NCBI GenBank assembly: GCA_963668245.2
Contig: OY764195.2
Location: 2,542,001-2,606,000 of the forward strand
DNA: 64,000 nt
DNA from: Anoxybacterium sp963668245
GTDB taxonomy: Bacteria; Bacillota; Clostridia; Peptostreptococcales; Anaerovoracaceae
Reading direction: 5' to 3'
The notes under the pieces are model-generated. The model saw only the letters and a list, made by a program, of their open reading frames with translations, was not told where the DNA came from and searched no databases. The translations under genes and the position numbers were made by a program. Of the stretch, positions 26,415 through 35,299 are shown piece by piece (the stretch's first letter is position 1; every line of letters begins with the position of its first letter).

Positions 26415-28388
26415 CTATCTTGTCAAGGTAATCGTAGAACTTGCTGCACTGCCACCTGATGGAGTCAGTGTCACAACAACACGATATGTCACGCCTGCTT
26501 CCATCGCTGTAAACATTGCATCGATGGAGCCTGCAAAAACTCCGCTTGTGCTTCCAGATACTTGATGACCACCAATATCATACCAACCGGTATGGGTTGT
26601 GCCAAGATGGTCAAACATATCTGCTAGATTGGCAAAGGATACCGGTCCATATGTATCCAAGGTAGTGATATATGTAGCAGGGATTCCTGCAGATACTGCA
26701 TTTGCTACTTGTGCCCCTGCCCCATTATAGATGTTGATTGTTCCTGTATAAGTAACTGTAGAAACGATATTTCCAATGGAAACATCGATGGTTGTATTAT
26801 TTTTAGTCGATGCAGGCAAAATCGTATAATCTCTTCCATTTGCCGGCGTTAAAGTAACCCCATTTGATACCACCTGTGTGATGGAAATAGTTGGTGTTGC
26901 AACTGTTGTGGTTGTGCCACCACCGCCGCCACCGCCACCGCCAGTGGTTCCCGTATTAGAGGCCTGTGAAGTTGTGGTAACACTTGCGCCGGTGCCACTG
27001 GTATTGTTTGTACCTGTGCTTCCTGCTGAAATTGCAGTACCGCCGCCTCCAGTAACTCCGCTAACACCACTTGATACTGTTGTAGCTGTCTTTGGAGTCG
27101 TTACAGTAGAATTATCAGCACCTTCATTGAGTGTTACTTTCGTAACCGTACCTTTTCCGTCTACCTTGACTGCTGCAGAAGCTACTACGGAGCTGACTAC
27201 TGCACCGGCATTGGCATTGATTGCCGTTCCCTTTGCTTCTGTATCAACACTGACGGTACCAATGGTTGCTTTTGCACCTAGGTTTAGTGTAGTTCCTTCA
27301 CCCTTTACAGTTAATGTATCAATGGTGGCATTGTCTGCTGTGATTTGGAGACCGTCTACATCGGTTTCAACTGCACCAAAGTCTCCTTCTAGTACAATGT
27401 CTTCCCCTTCATCAACAAATGTTTCTGTTACGGTAGCACCATCTGCCACGACGACTCTGATTTTATTACCAACTTTTTGGATCGTAATTTTGGCAATGTT
27501 TGATTTTCCTTCAACGTGGAAAGAATTTTCACCACCGCCACGAACCACTGCTTCACCTTTTACGATTACGCTGTCAAGGTACGCATCTCCATCGCCAACA
27601 CCTTCTGCTATGATGAGGTTGCCTGTGATGGTCATATCCTTTAAGGTTACTCCCGTCACTTTGATGACTGCGGTACCATCTACATCATCTGTATAAGTGC
27701 CCGCTTCTGTATAGTATGCTTTTACAATATTGTGAAACATTGTAACCGCTTCCGCTCTTGTGATATTCGATTTTGGATTGAAATATCCACCATATCCACT
27801 GACATAATCAGCTGCTTCCATACCGTAAACATAGGACTGTGCCCACGAAGATACAGAAGATGCATCTGCAAATGCTGTAGTCTTACCAGCTTCTACCGCA
27901 AAAGCTCTGCCAAGCATCACTGCCGCTTCTTCTTTTGTAATCTTGTCGGTCGGTCTGACAAGTCCGCTGTCACCTTTGATAATCCCCGCTGCATTGGCTT
28001 TTAGTACAGCTTCTGTATAAAACTGCCCTTTGGCCAAATCAGTAAAAGTATTATCCGCAGCTACTTGGTAATCCATCATATTGTCCAGTATGACTGCCAT
28101 CTCACCTCTGGTGATGGAATCATCTGGTCTGAATTTTCCTTCATAGCCATTGATAATACTATAGCCAGACCATTTTTCGATTGCAGCTGCTCCCCAATGT
28201 CCAGTTACATCCGTAAAAGTAGCAACCGTTGCTACCGAAGTCGTTGTCATATCTTCAGTAGTTGCTTCTGTCGTGGTTGTTTCACTTGTGCTTGCATCAG
28301 TTGCTTCCACGTCGGCAAAAACTACCGAAAATGAGGTAAACACCATAGCAAGAGAAAGCACGACGGAAAGAATCGCTCTTCTTTTCAT
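26415..28388 (-). CDS. S-layer homology (SLH) surface protein with beta-solenoid-like repeats
   Basis: A 657-aa exported protein. The signal peptide is residues 1-25 (cleavage after VFA). A Thr-rich spacer is followed by three SLH modules (about 57-104, 114-162, 171-222; for example FTDVTGHWGAAAIEKW and FNPKSNITRAEAVTMF), which anchor proteins to secondary cell-wall polymer. Residues 230-450 are Val/Gly/Thr-rich short beta repeats suggestive of a beta-solenoid. A Ser/Thr/Gly linker with a run of nine glycines (about 490) leads to a C-terminal Ig-like region (510-657). The ATG follows AAAGGAGGAG. It heads the polysaccharide locus and is the obvious candidate to bind its product. Confidence 0.9.
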   Translation of the reverse strand: MKRRAILSVVLSLAMVFTSFSVVFADVEATDASTSETTTTEATTEDMTTTSVATVATFTDVTGHWGAAAIEKWSGYSIINGYEGKFRPDDSITRGEMAVILDNMMDYQVAADNTFTDLAKGQFYTEAVLKANAAGIIKGDSGLVRPTDKITKEEAAVMLGRAFAVEAGKTTAFADASSVSSWAQSYVYGMEAADYVSGYGGYFNPKSNITRAEAVTMFHNIVKAYYTEAGTYTDDVDGTAVIKVTGVTLKDMTITGNLIIAEGVGDGDAYLDSVIVKGEAVVRGGGENSFHVEGKSNIAKITIQKVGNKIRVVVADGATVTETFVDEGEDIVLEGDFGAVETDVDGLQITADNATIDTLTVKGEGTTLNLGAKATIGTVSVDTEAKGTAINANAGAVVSSVVASAAVKVDGKGTVTKVTLNEGADNSTVTTPKTATTVSSGVSGVTGGGGTAISAGSTGTNNTSGTGASVTTTSQASNTGTTGGGGGGGGGTTTTVATPTISITQVVSNGVTLTPANGRDYTILPASTKNNTTIDVSIGNIVSTVTYTGTINIYNGAGAQVANAVSAGIPATYITTLDTYGPVSFANLADMFDHLGTTHTGWYDIGGHQVSGSTSGVFAGSIDAMFTAMEAGVTYRVVVTLTPSGGSAASSTITLTR

Positions 28389-28470
28389 TTTTCTCCTCCT
28401 TTATTGGAATATGTCACCATATTTCAAATTAAATATCAGTTTAAAAAACAGATACAACACATATAACTCT

Positions 28471-28499
28471 AGGATATCGACAAATGCACATTTCGTCAA
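28471..28499 (-). promoter_or_regulatory. Predicted sigma-A promoter of the SLH gene
   Basis: On the minus strand TTGACG (28499-28494), a 17-base spacer, then TATCCT (28476-28471). It would give a leader of about 75 bases before the SLH start. Confidence 0.5.
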
Positions 28500-28544
28500 G
28501 ATAAGAAATAGAATTTTTTTACATTAAATCTATATAATTATATT

Positions 28545-28562
28545 ATCACAATATGTTGTGAT
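28545..28562. promoter_or_regulatory. Palindrome ATCACAA-N4-TTGTGAT
   Basis: A perfect 7-4-7 inverted repeat about 45 bases upstream of the predicted -35 of the SLH gene. The position suits an activator site. The half-site order (TCACA then TGTGA) is opposite to the CRP consensus. Confidence 0.4.
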
Positions 28563-28682
28563 ATTGTCATTTGCAATTACAGGTTTAAATTTCCATGTTT
28601 TGCAATTGTATTCAATCACAAAAGCAGTTTCATATTCAACTCTTTATTGCAAACACTCTTTTAATTTTTTTTCACGCACAAA

Positions 28683-28729
28683 AAAACCAGTCTATTCGAT
28701 GAATCAACATCTACATCTAGACTGGTTTT
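28683..28729 (-). terminator. htpG terminator
   Basis: AAAACCAGTCTA (28683-28694) pairs with TAGACTGGTTTT (28718-28729). On the minus strand the stem is followed by further T residues. It lies 10 bases beyond the htpG stop. Confidence 0.8.
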
Positions 28730-28739
28730 TAAAAATGTT

Positions 28740-30629
28740 CTATTTTTTTGCGATCAATTCACAAATTGCATTGGAAAAGGCGACTGGATCTTCAATGGTC
28801 AAGCCTTCAATCAACAGCGCTTGGTTATAGAGAAGTTCGGTATACATCTTTGCTTTATCTTGATCTGCTGCAAATGCCTCCTTCAAAGAGTCTAATACTG
28901 GGTGAGTCGCATTGATTTCCAGTATTTTATCAGCCTGCACTTTCTCTTCACTTGGAATTGCATTTAGGATTTTTTCCATTTCGATAGAAATACCACCACC
29001 GGTAGCTAAACAGACCGGATGGGACTTCAATCTTTGAGAAAGCTTTACGCCGCTGACTTTGCCAGCTAGCGTTTCCTGCATAAATGCGAAGAGATCCTTG
29101 TTGTCCTCTTCTTCTTTTTTTGCTGCCTCCTCGTCTTTGTTTTCATCTTCAAGTCCAAGGTCGTTATCTGAAACAGATTTAAACTCTTTTCCGTCAAAAT
29201 CTCTCATGACACGAATGGTAAATTCATCGATGTCATCTGTAAAGTAAAGAATCTCATATTCTTTGTCCTTGATCAGCTCCGTCTGTGGCAGCTTGTCGAT
29301 TTTGTCCACAGAATCTCCAGTTGCATAGTAGATATACTTTTGATCTATCTTCATACGTGAGACGTATTCTGCCAGACTCACAAGTTTTTTCTCAGTGGAG
29401 GAATAGAACATCAATAAATCCTTAAGATTATCTTTGTTTGCACCATACCGATCATACACGCCATATTTAAACTGCAAGCCGAAGTTCTTATAGAATTCTT
29501 CATACTCTTCACGTTTTACATTCATGAACTCAACGAGTTCACTTTTAATTTTCTTTTCCAATCTTGCAGCGATTGCCTTTAGCTGTCTGTCATGCTGAAG
29601 CATTTCTCTGGAAATATTTAAGGATAAATCCTGAGAGTCCACAAGACCTTTGACAAAGCTAAAGTAGTCTGGAAGTAAATCTGCACAACGTTCCATAATC
29701 ATCACGCCACTTGAATAAAGCTGCAATCCCTTTTCATATTCCTTTGAGTAGTAGTTATACGGTGCCTTTGCTGGAATATAGAGTAAGGAGTTATACGAGA
29801 CCATACCTTCTACATTGGTATGGATTACCTTTGCTGGTTTTACAAAATCATAGAATTTTTCTTGATAAAAGCTATCGTATTCTTCTTCTGTGATTTCACT
29901 TTTATTCTTTTTCCAAATTGGAACCATGCTATTGATAGTTTGCTCCTCGATAATGGTTTCAAACTCTCCTTCAGCACCTTCCTTTGGCCTTCTTTGCTCT
30001 ATATTCATCTTGATTGGGTAACGAATATAGTCGGAATATCTCTTGATTAGACTTTGGAGCTGATACGTTGTTAAAAATTCATCGTAGTTTTCATCTTCTG
30101 TATTTTCTTTTATTTTCAGCGTAATTTCTGTACCACAAGTATCTTTGTCACATTCCGTTAGCGTATAGCCGTCTGTTCCTGTGGATTCCCACTGGTATGC
30201 CTGCTCTTCGCCGTATGCTTTTGATTTTACCGTTACGTCACTGCTCACCATAAAGGCGGAATAGAAGCCAACACCAAACTGTCCAATGATATCAATATCT
30301 TCTTTCTTTTCGTTTTCATTTTTAAAATTCAAAGAACCACTTTTTGCTATGGTACCTAGATTTGCTTCCAGCTCATCCTTGGTCATACCAATCCCGTTGT
30401 CTGTAATGGTCAAGATTCTTTGGTCTTTGTTTACATCAACACGAATTTCAAATCCCTCTCTTGAAATACCAGTGATCTGATCCGTAAGGCTGCGATAATA
30501 CAATTTGTCAATTGCATCACTTGCATTGGAAATCAACTCACGTAAAAAGATTTCCTTATGCGTATAAATTGAATGAATCATAAGATCCAATAGTCTTTTT
30601 GACTCAGCTTTAAATTGCTTTTTTGCCAT
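28740..30629 (-). CDS. htpG: Molecular chaperone HtpG (Hsp90)
   Basis: A 629-aa cytosolic Hsp90-family chaperone of usual length. The GHKL ATPase domain is N-terminal: ELISNASDAIDKL near residue 35, DNGIGMTKDEL near 80 and GQFGVGFYSAFMV near 118. The middle and C-terminal dimerisation regions follow. The C-terminus lacks the eukaryotic MEEVD, as expected. The start is preceded by AAGGAGG. A CIRCE operator lies 76 bases upstream and a sigma-A promoter just beyond it, so HrcA repression is expected. It is monocistronic with its own terminator. Confidence 0.98.
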   Translation of the reverse strand: MAKKQFKAESKRLLDLMIHSIYTHKEIFLRELISNASDAIDKLYYRSLTDQITGISREGFEIRVDVNKDQRILTITDNGIGMTKDELEANLGTIAKSGSLNFKNENEKKEDIDIIGQFGVGFYSAFMVSSDVTVKSKAYGEEQAYQWESTGTDGYTLTECDKDTCGTEITLKIKENTEDENYDEFLTTYQLQSLIKRYSDYIRYPIKMNIEQRRPKEGAEGEFETIIEEQTINSMVPIWKKNKSEITEEEYDSFYQEKFYDFVKPAKVIHTNVEGMVSYNSLLYIPAKAPYNYYSKEYEKGLQLYSSGVMIMERCADLLPDYFSFVKGLVDSQDLSLNISREMLQHDRQLKAIAARLEKKIKSELVEFMNVKREEYEEFYKNFGLQFKYGVYDRYGANKDNLKDLLMFYSSTEKKLVSLAEYVSRMKIDQKYIYYATGDSVDKIDKLPQTELIKDKEYEILYFTDDIDEFTIRVMRDFDGKEFKSVSDNDLGLEDENKDEEAAKKEEEDNKDLFAFMQETLAGKVSGVKLSQRLKSHPVCLATGGGISIEMEKILNAIPSEEKVQADKILEINATHPVLDSLKEAFAADQDKAKMYTELLYNQALLIEGLTIEDPVAFSNAICELIAKK

Positions 30630-30704
30630 GTTTTAAACCCTCCTTAATTGATGTGTTTTGATTGTACCACACTATTTTAGTGGGTCCCATCCCAGAGCCC
30701 CATG

Positions 30705-30731
30705 TTAGCACTCATCTATATCGAGTGCTAA
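30705..30731. promoter_or_regulatory. CIRCE element (HrcA operator)
   Basis: TTAGCACTC-N9-GAGTGCTAA, a perfect match to the CIRCE consensus, placed at the predicted transcription start of htpG. HrcA itself is not in the window. Confidence 0.95.
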
Positions 30732-30738
30732 CAATACT

Positions 30739-30767
30739 AATATACCCCAATTGAAAGGAGAAATCAA
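30739..30767 (-). promoter_or_regulatory. Sigma-A promoter of htpG
   Basis: On the minus strand TTGATT (30767-30762), exactly 17 bases, then TATATT (30744-30739). The start site would fall at the edge of the CIRCE palindrome, the usual HrcA arrangement. Confidence 0.75.
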
Positions 30768-30935
30768 GAGGGATTTTTTGAAAAATCTGGTCCACTGAAA
30801 CTCCAGTGGACTTTAGGCAATCAATTGTCTTTAGGTTAATTCAATGTTTTTTCTCGTTTTATATAGAGCTATATATATTTTACAAATAACGATATTTTAT
30901 ATATTGTATTATGCATTATAAGGAGGGATGCCCCT

Positions 30936-31611
30936 GTGAGTAAGCAAGGACCAACGATTATGCCCAAAACCACCAAAATACTGGAACAAATGGGCGAACA
31001 AATTAAGCTTGCAAGACTGAGAAGAAAATTGTCTTCTCAACTCGTTGCAGAGCGTGCAGGAATCAGCCGCCAGCACATTTTTGGTCAAACGATTTGATCG
31101 GCGAGGGACAAGAAGAATACACTATGCATCTGCTATGACTTTACTAGGAAAAATGAATGACGCATCCGCCTCAGATGGCTCAAGCTACCTTAAATTGGTT
31201 GAGTTCATACGCTCTTTCGGTGCGAATTCCACAGAAGACTTAATCGAACTTTGGAAACGCATTATCTTTAGTATGGCAGTTTCAAACACAGATGACCATT
31301 TAAGAAATCACGGTTTTCTACTCTCCCGTTCTGGATGGATACTTTCTCCTGTTTTCGATGTAAATCCAGTTTCTTATGGAAACAATTTATCGTTAAACAT
31401 TACCGAAAGCGATAGCCGAATCGATTTTTCATTAGCCTTCGAGGTAGCAGATTATTTTGGAATCAAAAAAGATCTTGCATATCAGCTATCCAAAGAAATA
31501 AACACTAATGTTGGAGAAAACTGAGTTTCTTTAGCAGAAAAATATAGCCTTAGCCGTGGTCAGATAGAACAAATGCGTCCTGCCTTTTCTCTTGAAGTAT
31601 TATTGCAGTAG
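30936..31611 (+). pseudogene. Broken hipBA toxin-antitoxin remnant
   Basis: A GTG start at 30936, with AGGAGGG eight bases before it, opens a 53-codon frame (to 31097) encoding the first half of a HipB-type HTH (ARLRRKLSSQLVAERAGISRQHI). At about 31075 the sequence passes, in another frame, into the C-terminal half of a HipA kinase (FLVKRFDRRG, then FSMAVSNTDDHLRNHGFLL and SPVFDVNP), read from 31076. The rest of hipB and the front half of hipA are missing, so one internal deletion joined the two. The HipA frame then hits TGA at 31522-31524, exactly where HipA proteins have a conserved Trp (TGG to TGA). It continues open afterwards (VSLAEKYSLSRGQIEQM) to TAG at 31609-31611. Not functional. Confidence 0.82.
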
Positions 31612-32166
31612 TATCCCCAGATGCTCTAGTAGGATTTTTATACCGATGAAAATCAAAATGATCCCACCTGCGATTTCTGCTCTTGCTTTGTATCGCATCC
31701 CAAACAGGTTCCCTATCTTGACGCCTGCTACGGAAAAGCAAAAGGTAGTCAACCCAATGACTGAGGCTCCAAGTGCAATATTTGCATGTAAAAATGCAAA
31801 GGTAAATCCAACTGCTAATGCATCGATACTGGTAGCAACTGACAAAGCCAGCATACTTTTTAATCGAAAGACCTCGCAATGATCTTCCTCGTCTACTTGA
31901 TTTGCTTCTCGGATCATGTTGATCCCAATCAATAAGAGCAGCAAGAAAATAATCCAATGATCGATGGCAGTCAAATACATTTTAAACTGCACACCTAAAA
32001 AGTATCCGATTACAGGCATAAGTGCCTGAAAACCACCAAAAAATAATCCTGTTAGAAGGGCAAATCGATACTCCATCTTTTTGAGACATAGCCCTTTTCC
32101 AATTGCCACTGCAAACGCATCCATAGAAAGCCCTACTGCGATTGCAAATAATTCTAATAATCCCAT
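31600..32166 (-). CDS. mntP: Manganese efflux pump MntP
   Basis: A 188-aa membrane protein with six helices in two homologous halves. The conserved acidic motifs are SMDAFAVAIGKG in helix 1 and SIDALAVGFTFA in the second half, the expected Mn(II)-exporting MntP layout. The ATG follows GAGGAG. It starts 15 bases after the sigma-54 response regulator stop, so it is probably the last gene of that operon. No yybP-ykoY riboswitch fits in the short gap. Its 3' end overlaps the hip remnant by about 12 bases on the opposite strand. Confidence 0.93.
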   Translation of the reverse strand: MGLLELFAIAVGLSMDAFAVAIGKGLCLKKMEYRFALLTGLFFGGFQALMPVIGYFLGVQFKMYLTAIDHWIIFLLLLLIGINMIREANQVDEEDHCEVFRLKSMLALSVATSIDALAVGFTFAFLHANIALGASVIGLTTFCFSVAGVKIGNLFGMRYKARAEIAGGIILIFIGIKILLEHLGILLQ

Positions 32167-32181
32167 CTAATGTCTCCTCTA

Positions 32182-33561
32182 TTAAATCCCATGTTTTTCC
32201 ATTTTTCTACGCAATGCAAACCGGCTAATTCCAAGTTCTTCAGCTGCTCTTGTTTGGTTCGATCCGCATCGTTCTAATGCATCCAAAATATATTTTTTTT
32301 CGATAGAATCAAGCTTATAATCCAGCGAAAAATGACCATCGATTGATTTGTGATCAGCTTCTTCTCTTTGCATTTTTGCCTCTTTTCCATAATTTTGAAT
32401 CTCAAGAGGCAGTTTTTTTGTCGTAATCCACTGCTCGTTGGTTAGAATAACGATTCGTTCTATGACATTTTTCAGTTCTCTGATATTTCCTGGCCATGGA
32501 TAAGACAAAAGCTTATCTTTAGCCTCGTCATCAAATCCTTCAATCCCCTTTTTAAAGCAGCAATTATATTTCAATAGAAAATGCTCTGCTATAGTGACGA
32601 TGTCGTCGCCTCTTTCCCTTAGAGGTGGCACTTCAACTGGAACCACGTTGAGTCGATAGTATAAATCTTCTCGAAACTCTTTTTCTCGTACTGCTTTCTC
32701 CAGGTCTTTGTTGGTGGCTGCAATGACTCTGATATCAACCTCAATATCTTCCACTCCACCGATTCTACGAAACTTCCTTTCCTCTAAAAAACGAAGGAGT
32801 TTGGATTGTATATCAAGCGGAATCTCCCCTAGCTCATCTAAAAACACAGTGCCCCCGTTTGCGATTTCAAAGAGACCCTTCTTTTTTGTACTTGCTCCTG
32901 TAAAAGCATTCTTTTCAAATCCGAACAGTTCACTTTCAACCAGATGACTTGGAATGGCACTACAATTGATCTTTAAGATTGGAAAGTCTTTTCGGATACT
33001 TTTATTATGAATGCCATCGGCAACAAGCTCTTTTCCCGTACCTGTCTCTCCTAAGATTAAAACGGTAACACTATCATTTTTTGATAGGATATCCATCTTT
33101 TCAAAAACATCCAGCATTTTATCCGAGTGACCAACCATATCCCCTCTCAGATTCTTATTTTGCTTTTCTAAAATCAACAGCTTATTTTTGATGCGATATT
33201 TTTCATAGGCCCTCTCTAATATCAAACCAATTTCTTCTAATTCGAAGGGTTTGTTGATATAATCAAAGGCGCCTTTTTTGATAGCAAGTACTGCACTTGC
33301 TATATCGCTATATGCAGTCATTACTATTACCTCAATGTCATTGTCAATTTTTTTAATATGATCAATTAATTCAATCCCGTTGTCTGTACCAAGACGCATA
33401 TCAGTCAAAACAAGATTTGGCTTAAAAGAGCTTACTTTTTCAAGGGCTTCCTCTTTATTTTGGGCATCTTCTGTGATATACCCCATATCAGAAAGCCCAG
33501 CCTGCAGTGATTTACAGATCATCTTTTCATCATCAATAATCAGTACTTTGCGCTTCACCAT
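32182..33561 (-). CDS. Sigma-54-dependent response regulator (NtrC/AtoC type)
   Basis: A 459-aa transcription activator. Receiver domain residues 4-118 with phospho-acceptor Asp54 (LVLTDMRLG). AAA+ domain with Walker A GETGTGKE (171-178). The sigma-54 contact loop reads NAFTGA (218-223) instead of the usual GAFTGA. Walker B is GTVFLDELGE, and a Fis-type HTH is at the end (SNQTRAAEELGISRFALRRKM). It overlaps the histidine kinase gene by 29 bases. A good -24/-12 promoter precedes the divergent permease at 37127-37142, the likely target. Confidence 0.95.
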   Translation of the reverse strand: MVKRKVLIIDDEKMICKSLQAGLSDMGYITEDAQNKEEALEKVSSFKPNLVLTDMRLGTDNGIELIDHIKKIDNDIEVIVMTAYSDIASAVLAIKKGAFDYINKPFELEEIGLILERAYEKYRIKNKLLILEKQNKNLRGDMVGHSDKMLDVFEKMDILSKNDSVTVLILGETGTGKELVADGIHNKSIRKDFPILKINCSAIPSHLVESELFGFEKNAFTGASTKKKGLFEIANGGTVFLDELGEIPLDIQSKLLRFLEERKFRRIGGVEDIEVDIRVIAATNKDLEKAVREKEFREDLYYRLNVVPVEVPPLRERGDDIVTIAEHFLLKYNCCFKKGIEGFDDEAKDKLLSYPWPGNIRELKNVIERIVILTNEQWITTKKLPLEIQNYGKEAKMQREEADHKSIDGHFSLDYKLDSIEKKYILDALERCGSNQTRAAEELGISRFALRRKMEKHGI

Positions 33562-35299
33562 GTTCCCTCCTATACTCTGGCAGCAAAATCGTTATTTTAG
33601 TGCCTTGATTTACTTTACTGTCAATAGAAATCTTCCCTTTATTTTCTTCAATCAGCTTGGCAACGACTACAAGGCCAAGTCCTGTTCCTTTTGCTTTTGT
33701 CGTGAAAAATGGGTTAAATATTTTATCAAGATGCTCTTCTTCGATTCCTTGTCCATCATCGATAAACTCAGTTTGAATCATTTGCCTTCCATTTTTTACA
33801 ATGGATGCAATGCGAATCAGCAAAGTACCTTTTGGTTCCATGGCTTCAATGCCATTGGTGACGATGTTGAGAAAAATCTGCTCGATTTGTCCTTTATCTG
33901 CAAAAACGTATAGTGGTGATCCTTCTGGTCTGACTTCCACTGTGATTTCTTTCGTAAAAATTTCTTTCTTTGCCAGTTCTAAAACCTTGCGAATCACTTC
34001 CATAATGTTTTCTTTTTCTTGCATGGTTTGCTTTGGTTTTGAAAAATCCAACAAATCAGTCACCAGGCTATTGATTCGGTCGATTTCGTAGGTAAGCCCT
34101 TCCATCAATTCCGAATTTTCAACCTCTCCTCTTGTTTTTTCTCTATTTTTGATGACCTGAATCCCTGTTTTAATACCAGTCAATGGGTTTCGAATCTCAT
34201 GTGCAAGTCCTGCAGCAAATTGCCCTACAGATGCCAGCCGGTCCATACGCACCAAATTATTTTCCAGCACTTTTCGCTCTGTAATATCATTAAAACTACA
34301 AATGGCACCATAATAGCTTCCGTCTTCTTTTTTTAGTAGTGAAGTACTTAAATCCATATAGATTGTCTTGCCTTTTTCTGTTTTTACCGATATCACTTTA
34401 TTTTCATTTTTCTTACGCTCAATGGTTCGAATGGTCGCCATTTCTAATTCTTGCATCAATGCGGCGTCCTCATGGCGCTTGATAATGTCCTTTCCTGATT
34501 GATTGATGGAAAGAAGTAATCCATTGTTGTCTGTAGTCATAATCCCAATATCAATGTTTTTTAATATATCTTCATGAAATTTTGTCATCTCGATGAGTTT
34601 TTCTGTACTCATATTGATTTGGTCTATCATATGATTAAATGATCCAGCAAGAACTCCGATCTCATCACTTCGATTGATGTTGACCTTTTCATTGAGATGT
34701 CCAAGCTCAATTTTCTTACACACCTCTGCAAAATACTTGATTGGTTTTGAGATATGGTGAGCAATAAATATAATGGACTGCATAGACAATACCAAAAAAA
34801 TAATGGTTAGAAGCAACGCATATTTTTGTATTGATATCAATTCCTCTGGAAAGAAGGATTTGCTGATGCCCACAATGACAGTCCAATTCCATGGAGAAAA
34901 CTCCTCATATAAATATCGTTTGCTCTTTAAATCCAGCATATTGTCTGGATTCGTGCGGATTCGCTCAATGGATGATTCTGAAATCCAATCTTCATCACCT
35001 ACCACCAATCCTTCCTGATCAATAATCGCCAAATTATCTCTTCCAATGGATTGAAAATATGCAATAGCTGTATTCATAGCCTCCTCTTGACTGATTTCAT
35101 GGGACTGAACTTTTTCATCTTCAAGTGCTAAAAATGCTACTACTTCTGTCAGCAATTGATGTTGACTGTTTGTACGATCATGCACCAAAAGCTGATAACC
35201 ATTCCAATAAGATACGATCCCCAGTATGGTGATGGGAAGGATGGCTAAAATCATAAAAGGAATCAGTATTTTATTTTCGATATCTAGCTTCAATTTCAT
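33533..35299 (-). CDS. Membrane sensor histidine kinase (HAMP-PAS-HisKA-HATPase)
   Basis: A 588-aa NtrB/AtoS-like kinase. TM1 is at 11-30, an extracytoplasmic sensor at 34-158, TM2 at 160-181, HAMP at 184-236 and PAS at 245-354. HisKA carries phospho-acceptor His377 (AGLAHEIRNPLTG), and the C-terminal HATPase has FFTTKAKGTGLGL. The frame is open for another 72 codons upstream inside the symporter gene, but ATG 35299 has GGAGGAG nine bases before it and gives the natural N-terminus; it overlaps the symporter stop by four bases. It is partner of the overlapping response regulator. The upstream symporter suggests that the stimulus relates to its substrate. Confidence 0.94.
   Translation of the reverse strand: MKLKLDIENKILIPFMILAILPITILGIVSYWNGYQLLVHDRTNSQHQLLTEVVAFLALEDEKVQSHEISQEEAMNTAIAYFQSIGRDNLAIIDQEGLVVGDEDWISESSIERIRTNPDNMLDLKSKRYLYEEFSPWNWTVIVGISKSFFPEELISIQKYALLLTIIFLVLSMQSIIFIAHHISKPIKYFAEVCKKIELGHLNEKVNINRSDEIGVLAGSFNHMIDQINMSTEKLIEMTKFHEDILKNIDIGIMTTDNNGLLLSINQSGKDIIKRHEDAALMQELEMATIRTIERKKNENKVISVKTEKGKTIYMDLSTSLLKKEDGSYYGAICSFNDITERKVLENNLVRMDRLASVGQFAAGLAHEIRNPLTGIKTGIQVIKNREKTRGEVENSELMEGLTYEIDRINSLVTDLLDFSKPKQTMQEKENIMEVIRKVLELAKKEIFTKEITVEVRPEGSPLYVFADKGQIEQIFLNIVTNGIEAMEPKGTLLIRIASIVKNGRQMIQTEFIDDGQGIEEEHLDKIFNPFFTTKAKGTGLGLVVVAKLIEENKGKISIDSKVNQGTKITILLPEYRREHGEAQSTDY

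Larger units (their letters stand above)
28389..28739. other. Intergenic region between the SLH gene and htpG
   Basis: 351 bases with no gene. It contains the predicted SLH promoter (28471-28499), an ATCACAA-TATG-TTGTGAT palindrome (28545-28562) and the htpG terminator (28683-28729). Confidence 0.7.
30630..30935. other. Intergenic region upstream of htpG and the hip remnant
   Basis: 306 bases holding the CIRCE element, the htpG promoter, and a GTCCACTG-N6-CAGTGGAC stem at 30790-30811 whose role is unclear. The rest, towards the hip remnant, is AT-rich without a clear gene. Confidence 0.6.

Noticed and set aside
26878..27696. Long plus-strand open frame (272 codons, Pro/Val/Thr-rich) opposite the SLH gene
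   Set aside because: It is the mirror of Gly/Thr/Val codon repeats of the SLH gene; no ribosome binding site, and the minus-strand protein has clear domains.
30790..30811. GTCCACTG-N6-CAGTGGAC stem upstream of htpG considered as a terminator
   Set aside because: No gene ends just before it on either strand, and the T-tract is weak; left as an unexplained stem.
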